From contig JANATG010000004.1 in NCBI GenBank assembly GCA_029449235.1, positions 2,790,001-2,854,000 on the forward strand: a stretch of 64,000 bases of DNA, written 5' to 3'. Origin of the DNA: Linnemannia schmuckeri (Eukaryota > Mortierellomycota > Mortierellomycetes > Mortierellales > Mortierellaceae). The notes beneath the pieces are model-generated. The model was not told where the DNA came from. It saw only the letters and a program-made list of their open reading frames with translations, and did no database searches. Position 1 is the stretch's first letter, and every line of letters starts with the position of its first letter. A program made the translations under genes and the position numbers. This document shows positions 1 through 11,098 of the stretch, one piece after another.

Positions 1-261
1 GCGTTGTCGGAGATGGATTTCCGGCGATATATGGTGTTGCAGCCCGGATTTGTGAGTTGTCTGTTGAGGCTGAGCGTGATACTGGCGGATGTGCGAACGC
101 CGGCGTACACGTCTGCGAGCATGCGGACGGTAGAGACTCTGCGGGTTATCTCGAAGGATAATGAGCACCTCTTGGTCCAGTACACCGAGGTCATTGCCAA
201 GGCCGCGATGCAACCACATATCCACCCTAAGGTCTTGGACGATCTTATGTGTGTCCTGTAG
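1..261 (+). CDS. 3' end of an unidentified gene (partial)
   Basis: Frame 1 is open from the first base to a TAG at 259-261, giving the last 86 residues of a protein that begins outside the window. The segment is regular and mostly helical (LRLSVILADV, ETLRVISKDN, YTEVIAKAAM), like the end of an armadillo or other helical-repeat domain, and it stops without a tail. It does not resemble the simple-sequence non-coding DNA that follows. I do not recognise the family. A C-terminal helical domain of a chromatin-complex subunit is possible, but nothing here proves it. Confidence 0.5.
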   Translation, partial: ALSEMDFRRYMVLQPGFVSCLLRLSVILADVRTPAYTSASMRTVETLRVISKDNEHLLVQYTEVIAKAAMQPHIHPKVLDDLMCVL

Positions 262-555
262 AGTAAAGCGTCGACGTCGGGTTTGGAGGGGAGTGGATTT
301 TTTTATCCCAGGAGGGATTTGTCGATACAACAACAACAACGAGAGCAACACACTATTCTTACTATTAGACCCTCCTTTTTTATTGCAATCAAAAACATAG
401 TTCTTATTTCTTGTACTTTCTGTTTGTTAGTGAAGAGTGTTTTCTATTGAGAGGTCGTTGGTCTCTTGTTGGTGGGATGGCTTCAGGGAAACTTAAGGTG
501 AAATTCACGTAAAATGACTTTGCAAAAAAATCAGCCAACACAAACCACCATCGCC

Positions 556-598
<43 letters not shown>

Positions 599-773
599 CC
601 ATAGCGGCAACACAGGGGAAACTATCAACTATCACCAAACGTGACCGCACAAGGACAGGTCGCCTATTCTAAGGATACAGAACCTTTCGTGAGAGGTACG
701 TCGTACCGTCTTTTTCTGGTAAGCTAGTCTATGTATTTTGTTGGTGCTATAGACTCTGTATTTACGATGTAAG
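262..773. other. Intergenic, no gene seen; contains a CAA microsatellite
   Basis: Non-coding on both strands by inspection. The only structure is a perfect CAA/TTG microsatellite of about 15 units near 555-600. Its minus-strand reading is a poly-Leu shadow, not a gene. The DNA between the microsatellite and 773 adjoins the broken end of the STAND pseudogene fragment and has no recognisable STAND sequence. Confidence 0.6.
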
Positions 774-893
774 CTCCAGCGCCTTTTCCATGAGAGGAAA
801 TAGCGTGTCATCAGATGCCTGCGAGCCGGGTTTCGCTTGAGGAAGGATATAGACACCCTTACGGTGCTCTTCAAGTCACTGATTCCGTAATTT
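774..893 (-). pseudogene. STAND NTPase gene fragment, 40 codons just before the NACHT P-loop
   Basis: Read on the minus strand from 893 to 774, this 120-nt piece is colinear without indels with 30480-30599 of STAND copy 1. It covers the stretch from the KLR..RLEE motif to FPLMEKALE, immediately before the NACHT domain. Relative to copy 1 it carries one in-frame stop, a CGA-to-TGA change at the RLEE arginine. Both ends are abrupt. On the 5' side it joins promoter-like sequence of the same family (894-2092) by skipping about 1.8 kb that in copy 1 holds the start codon and the whole armadillo-like region. On the 3' side similarity stops before the P-loop. It cannot encode a functional protein. 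Confidence 0.85.
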
Positions 894-1382
894 GTACTGT
901 GTGATGAGAAGAGTGAGTCGGGAGTTGATCAATTGACGATGCGGAGGGTGTGTTGAATGAGCGGCGAGACGTCTATGGGTGCAAATACATGGATCAAACA
1001 TAACAACACAACGGCAGAGTGTTAGTGACTTTTGCAGCACTTATTTTCCTCGACTGTATGTTTGCTCATCCAAATGCAAGGCGAGAACATGCACTCAGAA
1101 ACAAAACTCCACAGCACCCACCCTTTGTTGTGGCAGTGCCTTTTTTCATTTAACTACTCGGAAGGTTGACTGGCTAACAGTGCCAGGTAGGCTTGTTTGT
1201 TGAAGAGAAGAGGGAGTCTTTATTTTGTAAGTCAGAAATCGAGAGAAAGGGAAATGATCGGTGAGTGTTCGGCATCGCCCAACCAAAAACCAAACCTACT
1301 ACTTCACGGAAGGAAATAACGCTATCCAAGAGTGTAATTTTTTTTTTCTTTCGTTACCAAAAAATACACGTATTTTTGCTAT

Positions 1383-1385
<3 letters not shown>

Positions 1386-1421
<36 letters not shown>
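1386..1421. repeat. Poly(T) run, 36 nt
   Basis: Uninterrupted T36 inside the left inverted arm, the longest homopolymer in the window. No equivalent tract is seen at the matching place of the right arm, so it arose or expanded after duplication. Confidence 0.9.
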
Positions 1422-1422
<1 letters not shown>

Positions 1423-1641
1423 GATTTGGCTTGTAAAAGAAAGGAAGTGCAGTTGGTGTGGAAGGAGGCACTGACCCGTAAACTAACGACAAGTGATATG
1501 AGGAGCGTTAGAAATATCTTGTTAGAGAAGTCTGGTCAAGTTGTTTTGAGGTTCTTTTTCTTTTCGCAGAAAAGTTTACGTGTTGTATTGGCGGAGAGAT
1601 ACTCATACATTGAATTGTATTTGTGTGATTACAGAGTAGAT

Positions 1642-1667
1642 TCCAAATGGAGGGATCTGACAAACAA
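1642..1667 (-). promoter_or_regulatory. Shared upstream motif of the STAND family (orphan copy)
   Basis: The minus strand reads TTTGTTTGTCAGATCCCTCC followed by ATTTGG. It is the counterpart of the motif upstream of STAND copy 1 (27943-27967) and copy 3 (42024-42048). Function is not known; it stands out because it is conserved inside otherwise drifting upstream DNA. Confidence 0.5.
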
Positions 1668-2092
1668 AAAAAGACGAATACAAACGAGGAGGCGGAAAGG
1701 ATGGATGTTGAGTGGAAGGATGTGTATCGGTGATGGAAGGGATGACGAAGAGGATGTCGGGAAGATCAAGAAGAGAAAAAAGGAAAAAGAGCAAGCAAGG
1801 GTAAGAAACAAAAAGACCGTATGAAAGGGTGCTCTTGGTTTTTGCTGTTTTTTAAAGTTCGTCGGCTGTGCTTGTAGATCGCCATTCAACCATTGGCCAC
1901 GCTTGTCACACCTTTGCCTTTGCACAATCGACAACATCGTCCGTGTTGAAGTGGACTAAGTGTAATGATCCTCTTTAATATATTTCTACCGTCAGCCATA
2001 GCTCATGCAATAAAACTAGAAGTCGCGTCCATCTGAATTAAGTCGCGTTTCAGGTAAGGTTATCAGCGACTGAGGTGAAAGAAGCGCCATGG

Positions 2093-3072
2093 CGCATGCC
2101 TTCGCTGAAAGCAACCAGACTTTTTATTCGGAATAAAAGTAAAGATGCAGGTGAAATAATACCCTAAAAACCCCTTCCTTGATCGCTCTCAAAAAGACCA
2201 AAGTACTTACTGTGTATTTTACTTTTTGAGTGATGTCTGGCAGGCAAACAGTCAATGCTGAGGAAGGGCGTTTTCTTGTTTTTTTTTTGTTTGCTTTGTC
2301 TAGATTGAGAGATAGAGCAAACAATGAATGGGCTTGAAGGAGCGAGAGGGTTGTGCCGACTACGATTTCGTCAACGAGTAAGTGGAATCATGTCGAAAAA
2401 AAGAGTGAGAGTTTTTTTTTATCGTTTTTGTGGATGGCTGTATATGTGTGTATGATTTCACTTTTTGACAATGGCGGACGTACTTTTCACTTGAACGCGT
2501 ATGCTTTAGTTGTTTCGAGAAAAGGAACAGGCTCCTGATGCAGGAATCTGGTGAAAGAAACAAAGGAGAGGAATGCAACAAGAAAGAAGGAGGATGGCGA
2601 ATGAGATGAAGGGTGTGCTGACGATGACAAAGGAGAGGTGGATGGAGCAGAAGAGGATGAGGAAGAAGAGGAAAAGAAAAGAAAAAAAAAAAGTGCATAC
2701 ACAGGGCCAAACATGCAATGAAAAAAGAATAATGAGTTTCTTGAGCCCACCTGCCAACCCTGGCATTGTTCTCGACGAGTTTCCTTTCCGCATGTCTCTT
2801 TTCCCCTAACACCTTTCACCTTTCGCTTTCGATCGATTGCTTCCTTCATTCCTCCTTTTCTTTTTATTTCTTAGTCCATCTTCCTTCTTCTTTTGTCCCT
2901 GTCCAGACCTGCCCTCTATCTCGGTCGCATCTGCCTCACCTCTTCACGGCCCGTATTCCTTAGACCGCATAACGCCCACAAGAACCAAAAGAAACCAAAA
3001 CGGCATTCGCGCAACGCATGGGAAATGAGCCATTTTATTGTTGTAAGTGCAAATATGTGAAATGTGTATGAT
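2093..3072. other. Intergenic, low complexity, no gene seen
   Basis: A purine-rich stretch (2540-2700) and a pyrimidine-rich stretch (2815-2920) produce long open frames on both strands with Lys/Glu or Ser/Phe/Leu composition and no domain. I take them as composition artefacts. The right end is the 3' flank of the prenylcysteine oxidase gene, whose stop codon lies at 3075-3073. Confidence 0.55.
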
Positions 3073-5561
3073 TTATCGCTTGAGATTCTTCTCGACAGGG
3101 CAATGTCCCACGATCCGGTCGCGCAACAGCCTGGCAATGTTCTTTCCCGCAATGGTCTCCGTCTCCATCGTCTATTTTACATCAATGCACAACCAAAGGA
3201 AAAAATCAGTGACAAAACGCGTTAACAAGGACAGTCATATCATTATACAGCAAACCAGAAGCACAAAATGTGAAATGAGGAGGAACTTACGGAGATGAGA
3301 GGCTCAAAGGAGTTGACATAAAACACGCCAGGAACAACCTCAACCTGTCCCCAAGCATCCAACGTCTTCTTCTGCGCATCAAGTCCTTGCTTCTTCTGGG
3401 CATGCTTCTTTTCAAACACAGTCTGTCCTGATCCATCCTCTCCTTCAACAACAACCTCAGGTTCCGCACCATTCTCCTCCTTCTGCAAAGGAATAGGTCT
3501 CAGCTTGGGGTATGCCTTCCACTCCTTATGTTTAACCCACGTCCGGTTACTATACAACCGATCCAACAAATCCTTCGACAGCTCCTTTGGCGAGAAAATC
3601 TTTGTAATCGTCTCCCCGTTCGAAAGTCGAGCCTGGATGCTGAGAGAAGTGAACTCTGCACGCGCGTTGGTTGAAAGGATATGGCTGGGAAAGTCCTTTG
3701 CGGAGGGAGTAGAGGATCTGACAGGAGAGGTCGGGGTGTAGAAGTAGGAAGGGTTGACGTTGCCGCGGACAAACGTTGCATGAATGGTTCGGTAGTCGAC
3801 TTTTGGTTGTGGCGGAAGTGAGATGTCAAAGTCGATATTTGTCGAGTCCTGGTGCGGAGATACACAAGTAATAGTGAGAGCTAATTAGTAACGCGTCCTT
3901 CTAGTTGACTCTGAGGTACAAACAAAGTACAAAAACACGCGACGCGTCAAGTTCCTGAATACAAAAGGAAGAGTACACGAAGGAGTCTTACAATGGGAGC
4001 GGCAAGAACGATATAGTCAAAGATCTGCTTCTGTCCCGTAGTGGTCGTGACTTCAAACTGCGGCTCTTCACCCTCAGACTGAGGCTCTAACCTCCTGACC
4101 CTCGCAATCTTAGTCTCCAACCGAACCTCAGCTCCCGATTTGGCGACCATACCTTCGAATATCTGGAAATTGCCTCCTTCAATCTGCTGAGCATCATTCG
4201 CCGCCATAGTTACCAGTGCTCCCAAAGCATGGATACCATCGAGATTAGATCCGTAATTGACCCGCGTAGCGACTTCGACGACCTCCTGAGCGTACTGTTT
4301 GTTGATTCCCTTGGATTCGAGGTATTCATGAGTGAGGATGCTAGCTTCGGTATGGAGGTTGTGGGCGGTGGAGAATTCGTGAATGGAGGTATAGGACTCC
4401 GGGGAGGTATAGAAGTGGAGGAGGTTGTCCACTGTTGACTTTAGCAGGCGGTTCAGCTAACGGTATGGGTGGGAAAAGGGTAACGGGAAAAAGGAAGGGA
4501 AGTTAGTATACATGAAAAAAGGCGCGGTTATTGTGCACGCCCCTTATTTTTTCTATTTCCCCTTTCTTGCTCATGAAACGAACGATAACAAACAACAAAC
4601 AACCCCCATCGTTGTTATCATCCTACTTCCTGTCAACAATTACTCGTGCTTACCTTGATGGGTGCGAGACCCCAACGAGCAAGTCCTTTTAAGATGGACC
4701 AAAACCTCCAAGGACTCTCAACAAACAAAAACTCATTCCCATCCCAAATCGCCAACAACTCATTATCCAATTTCTTGACTTTCAACCCAAATTCCTTTGT
4801 CGAGTCTGCAAGATGATGGTTGACCTTAACAAAGATACTTGCTCCAACCTCGATCGCCAATTCCTCTTCGGGTTTGTTCTTTTCGGGATCTGCGGGGTTG
4901 GTGGTGAAAAAGACTTGACATCGACCTCCGATTTTGTCGGATTGGTCAAAGATGGTGATGGTGGTTGGGTGGAGGAGTTGATGTTTGTGGAGCGGTTCTC
5001 CTTCGGGCTGGAGGAGTTTTTGGAGGTAGAATGCTGTTGAGGATCCACCTGCTCCCGCACCTATTTTGGGTGAGAGGTGAAGGAAGGGGGCAGAAAGAGG
5101 TTTGCATGAATGAGAAATTGCGTTAGACTGGGTTTGTGTGAGAAAAATGGAGGCGTGTGAGAAAATAACAACAGCAAATGGACAAAGTACAAGCAGAGGA
5201 GGAGAATGACGCGAACGCGTGCCAAAAAGGTTTAATCGCCACCACCACCAACAAAACACAACCACAAGAGTAACGCGTCGTCGTCCTTCTCCCTCGTACA
5301 CACATTGTCCCGTTGGTACTTCAAGAGTATCAACCTCAGCTGCGCTAACTTTGATTGTTCATATTTCGTATGACAAACAACAAATTACCTCGGTATCAGA
5401 AGTGGAAGAAGTGAGACACAAAGGGACTTACCGATGATGGCGACGGATTTTGTGGGGGCGAGCTCCTTTGCTGCGTCTGGACCACCAGAGAGTTGGAAGG
5501 TGGAAGGGGTGAAGAAGGCCGTTACAGCCGCCCCCACTTTTGAAAAGTATCCGATTCTCAT
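3073..5561 (-). CDS. PCYOX1: Prenylcysteine oxidase (prenylcysteine lyase), 5 exons
   Basis: Exons 5561-5432, 5060-4654, 4456-3992, 3848-3291 and 3171-3073 join in frame to 552 aa. All four introns have GT-AG ends. The N-terminus (MRIGYFSKVGAAVTAFF) is signal-peptide-like. Residues 39-49 form the FAD-binding SVAIIGAGAGG turn, split by intron 1 between Ile and Gly, followed by a strand ending in DQSDKIGGRC, the second FAD contact of this fold. The middle and C-terminal parts carry the prenylcysteine-lyase pattern (EVGASIFVKVNHHL, NYGSNLDGIHALGALVTM, and the closing ETIAGKNIARLL). The family cleaves the thioether of farnesyl- or geranylgeranyl-cysteine released by turnover of prenylated proteins, with FAD and O2, in the lysosome or vacuole. 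An acidic then Lys/Gln-rich loop in exon 4 is an insertion that I do not expect in the core fold. The start is the first ATG in frame with the GxGxxG exon. Confidence 0.92.
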
Positions 5562-6737
5562 TTCTTGTTAGCGAAAAGGACACTTCTTGCAGGGAGAGAG
5601 GGGTATATATATGCGAGAGTGATGTCGATTGCAAGAAATGTGGAGGAGAGGGAGAGGAATATCAGGTGCAAAAAGGAGACAGGGGTGGGAAGCGGACGAG
5701 TGAGGTTGAATGTGGTAAAAGAAGAAAGAAGTGAAAGAAAAGAAGAAAAAGAAAGAAAAATGAAGGAAGTGTGTTTATGTGCCCAAAGTTCAAAGTGTTT
5801 CTCAAACAGGGAGAAAGAACTCTGAGGCAAAGGCGCCATTGTTGTTTCTGCTGTACACAATATTATATACACTTTCTTGCCAAACTAACTCGCATATCAG
5901 TCCCCGTTCTCTCTCACAGTCTCCTTTGCTCGTTTTCACCGTTTGGTGACAAAGGCAACCATCTATCCAATGGTGCTAAGGGCATCTCTCCGTCTCTTTC
6001 TTCGTGCTTTACCCTCAGGCAAGGTATGATACGGTGTGGTTGAGTAGGGGTCCTTGTTTGTTCAATTGACGAACGCTTGGATCCTCATTTTACCCCTTTC
6101 TCTTTCAACTTCCATTTTGTTGATTGGAGAAAAAAAAGACAGCGCACAAAACGCATGTCATCCTCTCCCTCTGTCCCTCTGCGACTATGCAGGGAAAGCA
6201 GGGGATACACGAGAGCTGCGCTTCGACTTTCGTTCGCCTATTCCCCCTTCCCGTCAATATCTGGCGTGCTCGACCTTCACCTTGACTCGATCATCAAACA
6301 GACAAAATCAACCAATTGTGACCCAATTGTTATCGTTTTTCTTCATCTTCCCATACACACAGTAGTTTGTTGTTGTTGTTGTTTTCAGTGTTCAAGGAGT
6401 ATGTGTGCGGGAAGGATCGGTTGGCGGGTTGAGTGATTGCCAAGGCTGGACCCTAACTTTAACAAGAGGTGCCATGACAAAGTACAAAAATCCAAACACA
6501 AAGCCCAAAAGGAAAAAAAAGTAAAAGAAAAAAGTCCAAATTGGAGGCATGGACCAGCTAACAAGGCCCGTACAAAAGCCAGTATATCTCCCCCGTCCAC
6601 TTGCGCGCGTGCCTGTACTCTTGCAAGATGACTGTTTTTCTTGTTGGTACCAAAGCATTTTATTCCTCTTTTAGGTGTGCGTATCTGTGAGCGTGTGTGT
6701 CCTGGATTGTGAACACAAGCTATGTCCCACCATGCTG
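5562..6737. other. Intergenic between two minus-strand genes, no gene seen
   Basis: Contains the promoter and leader of the prenylcysteine oxidase gene on the left and the 3' flank of the His-rich membrane protein gene on the right. Purine-rich on the plus strand at about 5640-5770. The few open frames have biased composition, lack family motifs and are not supported as genes. Confidence 0.55.
5604..5612 (-). promoter_or_regulatory. PCYOX1: Possible TATA element of the prenylcysteine oxidase gene
   Basis: A run of alternating T and A lies about 43 nt upstream of the ATG at 5561. It would imply a very short 5' leader, so it could equally be part of a longer leader. Confidence 0.25.
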
Positions 6738-7718
6738 TTAGTGGAGGGTGGATGTAGCAGTGGTGACCTTTGACGATCTCTGACTACTTGGGGTGGTACG
6801 CTGTTGCTGTTGGTGTGTATCCAAGAGCGGGTCCTCACCCGTGTGGGTCTGAGAGCGGGTAGCATGGGTATGGTTGTGGTTGTGGCTGTGCGCATGGCTC
6901 TCATCCAGCCCTGAGACCCCATCCAATGGCCCCACTCCTCCATGAAGACGCTGTTGCTTTCCACCCTCCTCACCTTCACCTCCCCCATCTACGACCAATC
7001 CTTGTTGGTGACACCCACCATGAGCAGCACTGTAATCATCCTCTTGACCATCTTCCTCGTCAGGACGATCATCCTCCGCAAAAGAACTCGTATTAAGATG
7101 ACTTTGCCCATAAATCTTGATAAGATCATCCCTTCGTCGACTCCACTTCGACAACTCCTCTCCGCGCTGGGCAGCGACAGAGCTGGCAGTAGACCAGGTC
7201 GAAATAGGTCGCCCTTTGGCATCATGCTGGATGACAACTGCCACGGGAGCTCGGGACCGGTTGGCGTCATAGTACGAGGTGCTCCTGCGTCTTGCCAACA
7301 GACGTTCCTGTTCTGTGCGCTCGTCTTCTTCCTCTGTCTCGCTATTCTCTCCATGGTGATGATGGTTGTGTGAGTGGTCGTTGGATCCGTAGGTTGTATT
7401 GGAATAGGCTTTCCAGGAAGAGGTAGAGGGCGAAGGGGAAAGGTGCATAGCTTTGAAGCGACGATAGAGACAGCGGGCAAAGACGAGGGATAGAATAAGA
7501 ATGATAAGGAGGATTGAGAGAATGAATATTGGCAGGAAGAAGGAGATCGAGTCTCTATGGCGTCTTGTTGTTGTTCCTGGCACTGTTGGCTCTCCTCCTC
7601 CCCCTATTGTTCTATCTGTTTCGACGAGACCTGCTCCTGCTCCTACACCTGGTGCTGTCAAGTCGAGGAGATCGAGTGGCGACAGGCTTGACGATGCCTT
7701 TGGTATTGGGATATGCAT
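6738..7718 (-). CDS. His-rich single-pass membrane protein, function unknown
   Basis: One uninterrupted frame of 326 aa. Residues 1-55 are Pro/Gly/Thr-rich. Residues about 58-83 form one strong hydrophobic helix (FFLPIFILSILLIILILSLV) followed by a basic CLYRRFK stop-transfer, which suggests an extracytoplasmic N-terminus and a cytoplasmic tail, although no cleaved signal peptide is seen. The tail has a His cluster (HSHNHHHHG), an acidic TEEEDERTEQE stretch, a conserved-looking middle (APVAVVIQHDAKGRPISTW), a second acidic patch and a second His cluster (HAHSHNHNHTHA), and ends in Gln/Ser/Thr-rich sequence. The His clusters could bind metal, but this is speculation. The layout resembles fungal single-span surface proteins of unknown role. 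The ATG is the first in frame. Confidence 0.75.
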   Translation of the reverse strand: MHIPIPKASSSLSPLDLLDLTAPGVGAGAGLVETDRTIGGGGEPTVPGTTTRRHRDSISFFLPIFILSILLIILILSLVFARCLYRRFKAMHLSPSPSTSSWKAYSNTTYGSNDHSHNHHHHGENSETEEEDERTEQERLLARRRSTSYYDANRSRAPVAVVIQHDAKGRPISTWSTASSVAAQRGEELSKWSRRRDDLIKIYGQSHLNTSSFAEDDRPDEEDGQEDDYSAAHGGCHQQGLVVDGGGEGEEGGKQQRLHGGVGPLDGVSGLDESHAHSHNHNHTHATRSQTHTGEDPLLDTHQQQQRTTPSSQRSSKVTTATSTLH

Positions 7719-8598
7719 TGCTTGTGATATGTGATCTGTGATTGAATGTCTGTGAAGAGAGGGAGGGTGGAAGGAAGTGTGCGTGGATGGAGTGCAAGGA
7801 GTAAGAGGCTGCTGTTGTTTTGATGAGGTAAACTGTTATCTTGTTGCTGTTGTTTGTTTGTTAGGTGGAAGAAGTAAGGAGCGTTGTATCAATGAAAGAG
7901 TGGAGCGGAGGATGAAAGATGTCAAGGAAGGTAAAGAGAGAGAAAAGAGAGAGGAGAGAGTTGAGCCCTGGCAGTCAACTAATTGGAGCCAAAGGGACAG
8001 TTGGAGCTACGAAAAAAAGATCGTTTGCTGCGGGTTGAGTGAAAGAAGAGTGAAGAGCAGTGAGTAGTGAGGTAGGATAGATAGCCGGTGGGTGAGATGG
8101 GTGGGTTTAAGGAGAAAGAACGAAGAGGCAGTACGATATGAAACGTGGGTTTGGAGAGGCAAAAAGAGAGTGAAACGCAGACAAGAGAAGAAAAGAAAAA
8201 AAGGTTATCGAGGATAAAGACGTGAGGATGCAAAAAGGGATAGAAGAGGGTGAAGAAGAAAAGAAGAAAGAGCAAAGTGGAAGAGCGTACAAAGAAAAGA
8301 AAAGGAAAAGAAAAAAAAAAAAAAAAGGCGCATGTGCACACATGTGTGGGAGGTGTTGTGACTGACAACCAACGACGAGAAGTGAGTAAGTGACTCTTTG
8401 ACTTTTTTTTTTTTTTTTTTTTTTTTTCTGCTCCTGCTTTTTGTGCTGCTGGTGCTGGTGGTGACAAACAAACGCAATCAATTGTATTTTGTCTGACCTG
8501 TGAGAACACAATCAATAACATCCACAACAGGCGACACACTCCTCTTTGTCTCACTCTTATTTCTCATTCACGAAGAAGACAAACAACGAAAACGAGGC
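7719..8598. other. Divergent intergenic region, probably holding two promoters; T25 run
   Basis: Lies between the start of the minus-strand membrane protein gene (7718) and the plus-strand gene at 8599, so both promoters should be here. Strongly purine-rich on the plus strand at 7865-8330, with an A16 run near 8310 and a T25 run at 8403-8427. No coding pattern beyond repetitive composition. Confidence 0.55.
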
Positions 8599-11062
8599 AT
8601 GGCAACCATATTGGCATATCACCTGCCACCACCTCACACTCATTCAACAAGCCAATCGCCTACAGGACCACCACTACTGCAACAACTCACACGCATCAGC
8701 AATAAGAAGCAACAACAGCCAGTCATCGTAATCCACTCACACCCAACAACACTCCACCTCTTCACCAACAACTCCCTCCAGGTAACAGAAACTCTGACAA
8801 AAGCACGTCTTTTCTGATCAGCTACAGACAGAAGTATGCATAGAAAGGAACAAACAGACAAAGATAATAATAAAGAGATAACGACAACAACTTACTCTCC
8901 TAGAGTGCTTGGTCATTCCCGTACCCGATCGTATCCTACTCTTACTCCTGCAGCAACTCTAACTCCAACGGTACCGAGCAACGGCAGCAACAACAACACC
9001 AGGAACACGAAGATAATGGAATCATACTGGTTGTTGCCACGCAGGACGGATTGATCTGGAACGTGCCTCTACCCGTGCCCAACACCAATAACAAATCATT
9101 CAATCAAGGAGGCGATAGTGGGAGTACAAAAAACCAAATATCAGCAACAGCTCTAGGGGAAAGAAGAGCATCGCTGTCTTCTTCACTCGAGATCGCCATC
9201 AAGATTGAGGATGACGACAATAGCAAGAGATTGAAAGTAGAGGGAGAAGAAGAAGTTGAGTTGTGGAACGACGAGGATGGATTGGTGGTTGATGAGGATT
9301 TCGATGCGCTCGACTCCCTCCTCCCTCCTGCAAACAAACGACAACGGACTGCTTCACCCCCACCAACAACAACATCAACAATAACTTCTCATGGTACAAC
9401 AGATCCCGCTTGCAAAGTCCAGCTCGTAAACAACGCGCAGCATCTCATCGGTTCTGAGGTACAATAAGCTCTTTCGATTATCAATGCATTGCCTCTTTTC
9501 GAGCATCATCTACTATATCACGCATATATCTGAATCCAACTTCGCTCCCTCTTTCCCGCATAGACAAACGTATCGCATATCGCGTTCGTTGCAGGAGACC
9601 TTCTAATTTTCCGTCACGGAGAAGGGCTAGTGCACTGGACCTCACGCCACCAATTTGTTCCGCACACTGAAATCACTCGACAACTCGTTCCTAAGGCACA
9701 TAATTTACAGGCTATCGCTCGTATCTCTGAATACCCGCTTCACAGGACACAGGAGGGTCATGTAACCACTTTGTTTGTTGAGACGAGAGCGTCTGTTATT
9801 TATCGTATCTCGATCTCTGCTGCAGCAGAGGGAACTGTTAATATCCAGGAGTTGTTCATAGCCAAGGTAACGAACGGCCTTATTCCTTTTGTGGACGTGC
9901 AGTAAAGTGGAGTGCTCAGGTTCAGTCGACTAATTTTCAGTATCACTCAATTTTGAATAATTAGGAACCCATTGCAGCGCTACTCGTCATCCCAAGCAAA
10001 ACCCCAGGTCAAGGCCAGAGTCTCTTAGTCGTTGGGTACGTGTTGTGTCCTATGAGATGATCTTTCAAGTCGACTTGCATCAAAAAGCTACAACTGACAA
10101 CACGATATTCGACTTCGCTAAATCGCACTACGATAGGTCAAAAGGCACTATGTCATGGAACGAAACGCAAGTGGACCAGGATGCCGCTCCTTTTGCCTCT
10201 ACACCCAAAACTCTAGCTCTTGACATGGATGTTCAGTCCGCATTTGTTGCGGAGGTAACGCCTCTATAACTTAACGTCACCGTTTCCACCATGCTGACTC
10301 TTGAGAATGATGAAGCAAGCTCTCACCTTCATTTTATCGTTTATTGTTCATAATAGGAGTATTTGTATATGTTGACAGGAAAGGGTCGACTCGTTCGACT
10401 ACCAGTGGCGTTGTTAGGACTCGCAGATCACAAGGATCAGGAAATCATGGATCTGCCTCCACTTTGTGCCATATCACCCATACTCTCGGACGACGACACT
10501 AGGACAGTGGAGGGACTCTATGGATTCAACCAACAAGGACAATTGCTCAAATTCCCAGCAGAGTGGAAAAGGTAAGTTTTTTCTCATGCGTGCGATGATT
10601 TGTTTCTAATAACGTGTTTCGTTAATATGGGATCGTTTTCCACCCCGGTGCACTAACCGAGCTTTTTTTTTTGTTTTGTGTTTGCTTTGACCTCTGGATA
10701 GACACGCAAGGACTCAGGGAGTGGTAGATGCACGGGAAACAGTCGGAAGGGCACTTTCGGAACTAGAGAAGTTATCGGATCAAGTCAAGCGACTCGAGAT
10801 CCAATGCCAGGTACAGTTCAAACCACCCAAACACACCCGATGGAGGACACGGACGCGCGCCTTCCTTGCGTGTTTGTTATGCATCTTTTGTGTGGATGAG
10901 TTGTTCTTTGGCATGTTTGATAAGAGAAAAGGGGCCAGAAAGGCAGGCTGTAAGCAAGGAAAATGTAGGAAAATCGGAATGGACGAGAAAATACATGGGC
11001 ATATAACGTAAAGTAATGAAACAACCTAACCACATATAGGGTGGTGTCTTTCTCCTCGCTGA

Positions 11063-11098
<36 letters not shown>

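Larger units (their letters stand above)
894..2092 (-). repeat. Left arm of an inverted duplication: orphan copy of a STAND-gene upstream region
   Basis: On the minus strand this segment matches the DNA upstream of STAND copy 1 (27546-28668), from the CATGGCGCTTCTTTCA end at about 2092 to the CACAGTAC end at 894. The two outer parts are near identical (about 895-1200 against 28335-28668, and 1800-2092 against 27546-27850). The middle is more diverged but still alignable. A T36 run lies in this arm at 1386-1421, while the A29 run of the other arm is represented here by only six T (about 1141-1146). The arm has no downstream gene other than the 40-codon fragment at 774-893, so it is a stranded promoter. 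Confidence 0.85.

Noticed and set aside
894..2092. Inverted arms as a transposable element or terminal inverted repeats
   Set aside because: No transposase, no target-site duplication seen, and the arms correspond to a gene's upstream region and are followed by a fragment of that gene. A segmental duplication explains them better.
2487..2849. Several overlapping Ser/Phe-rich and Lys/Glu-rich frames
   Set aside because: Product of strand-asymmetric purine/pyrimidine DNA. All frames on both strands stay open and none has domain structure.
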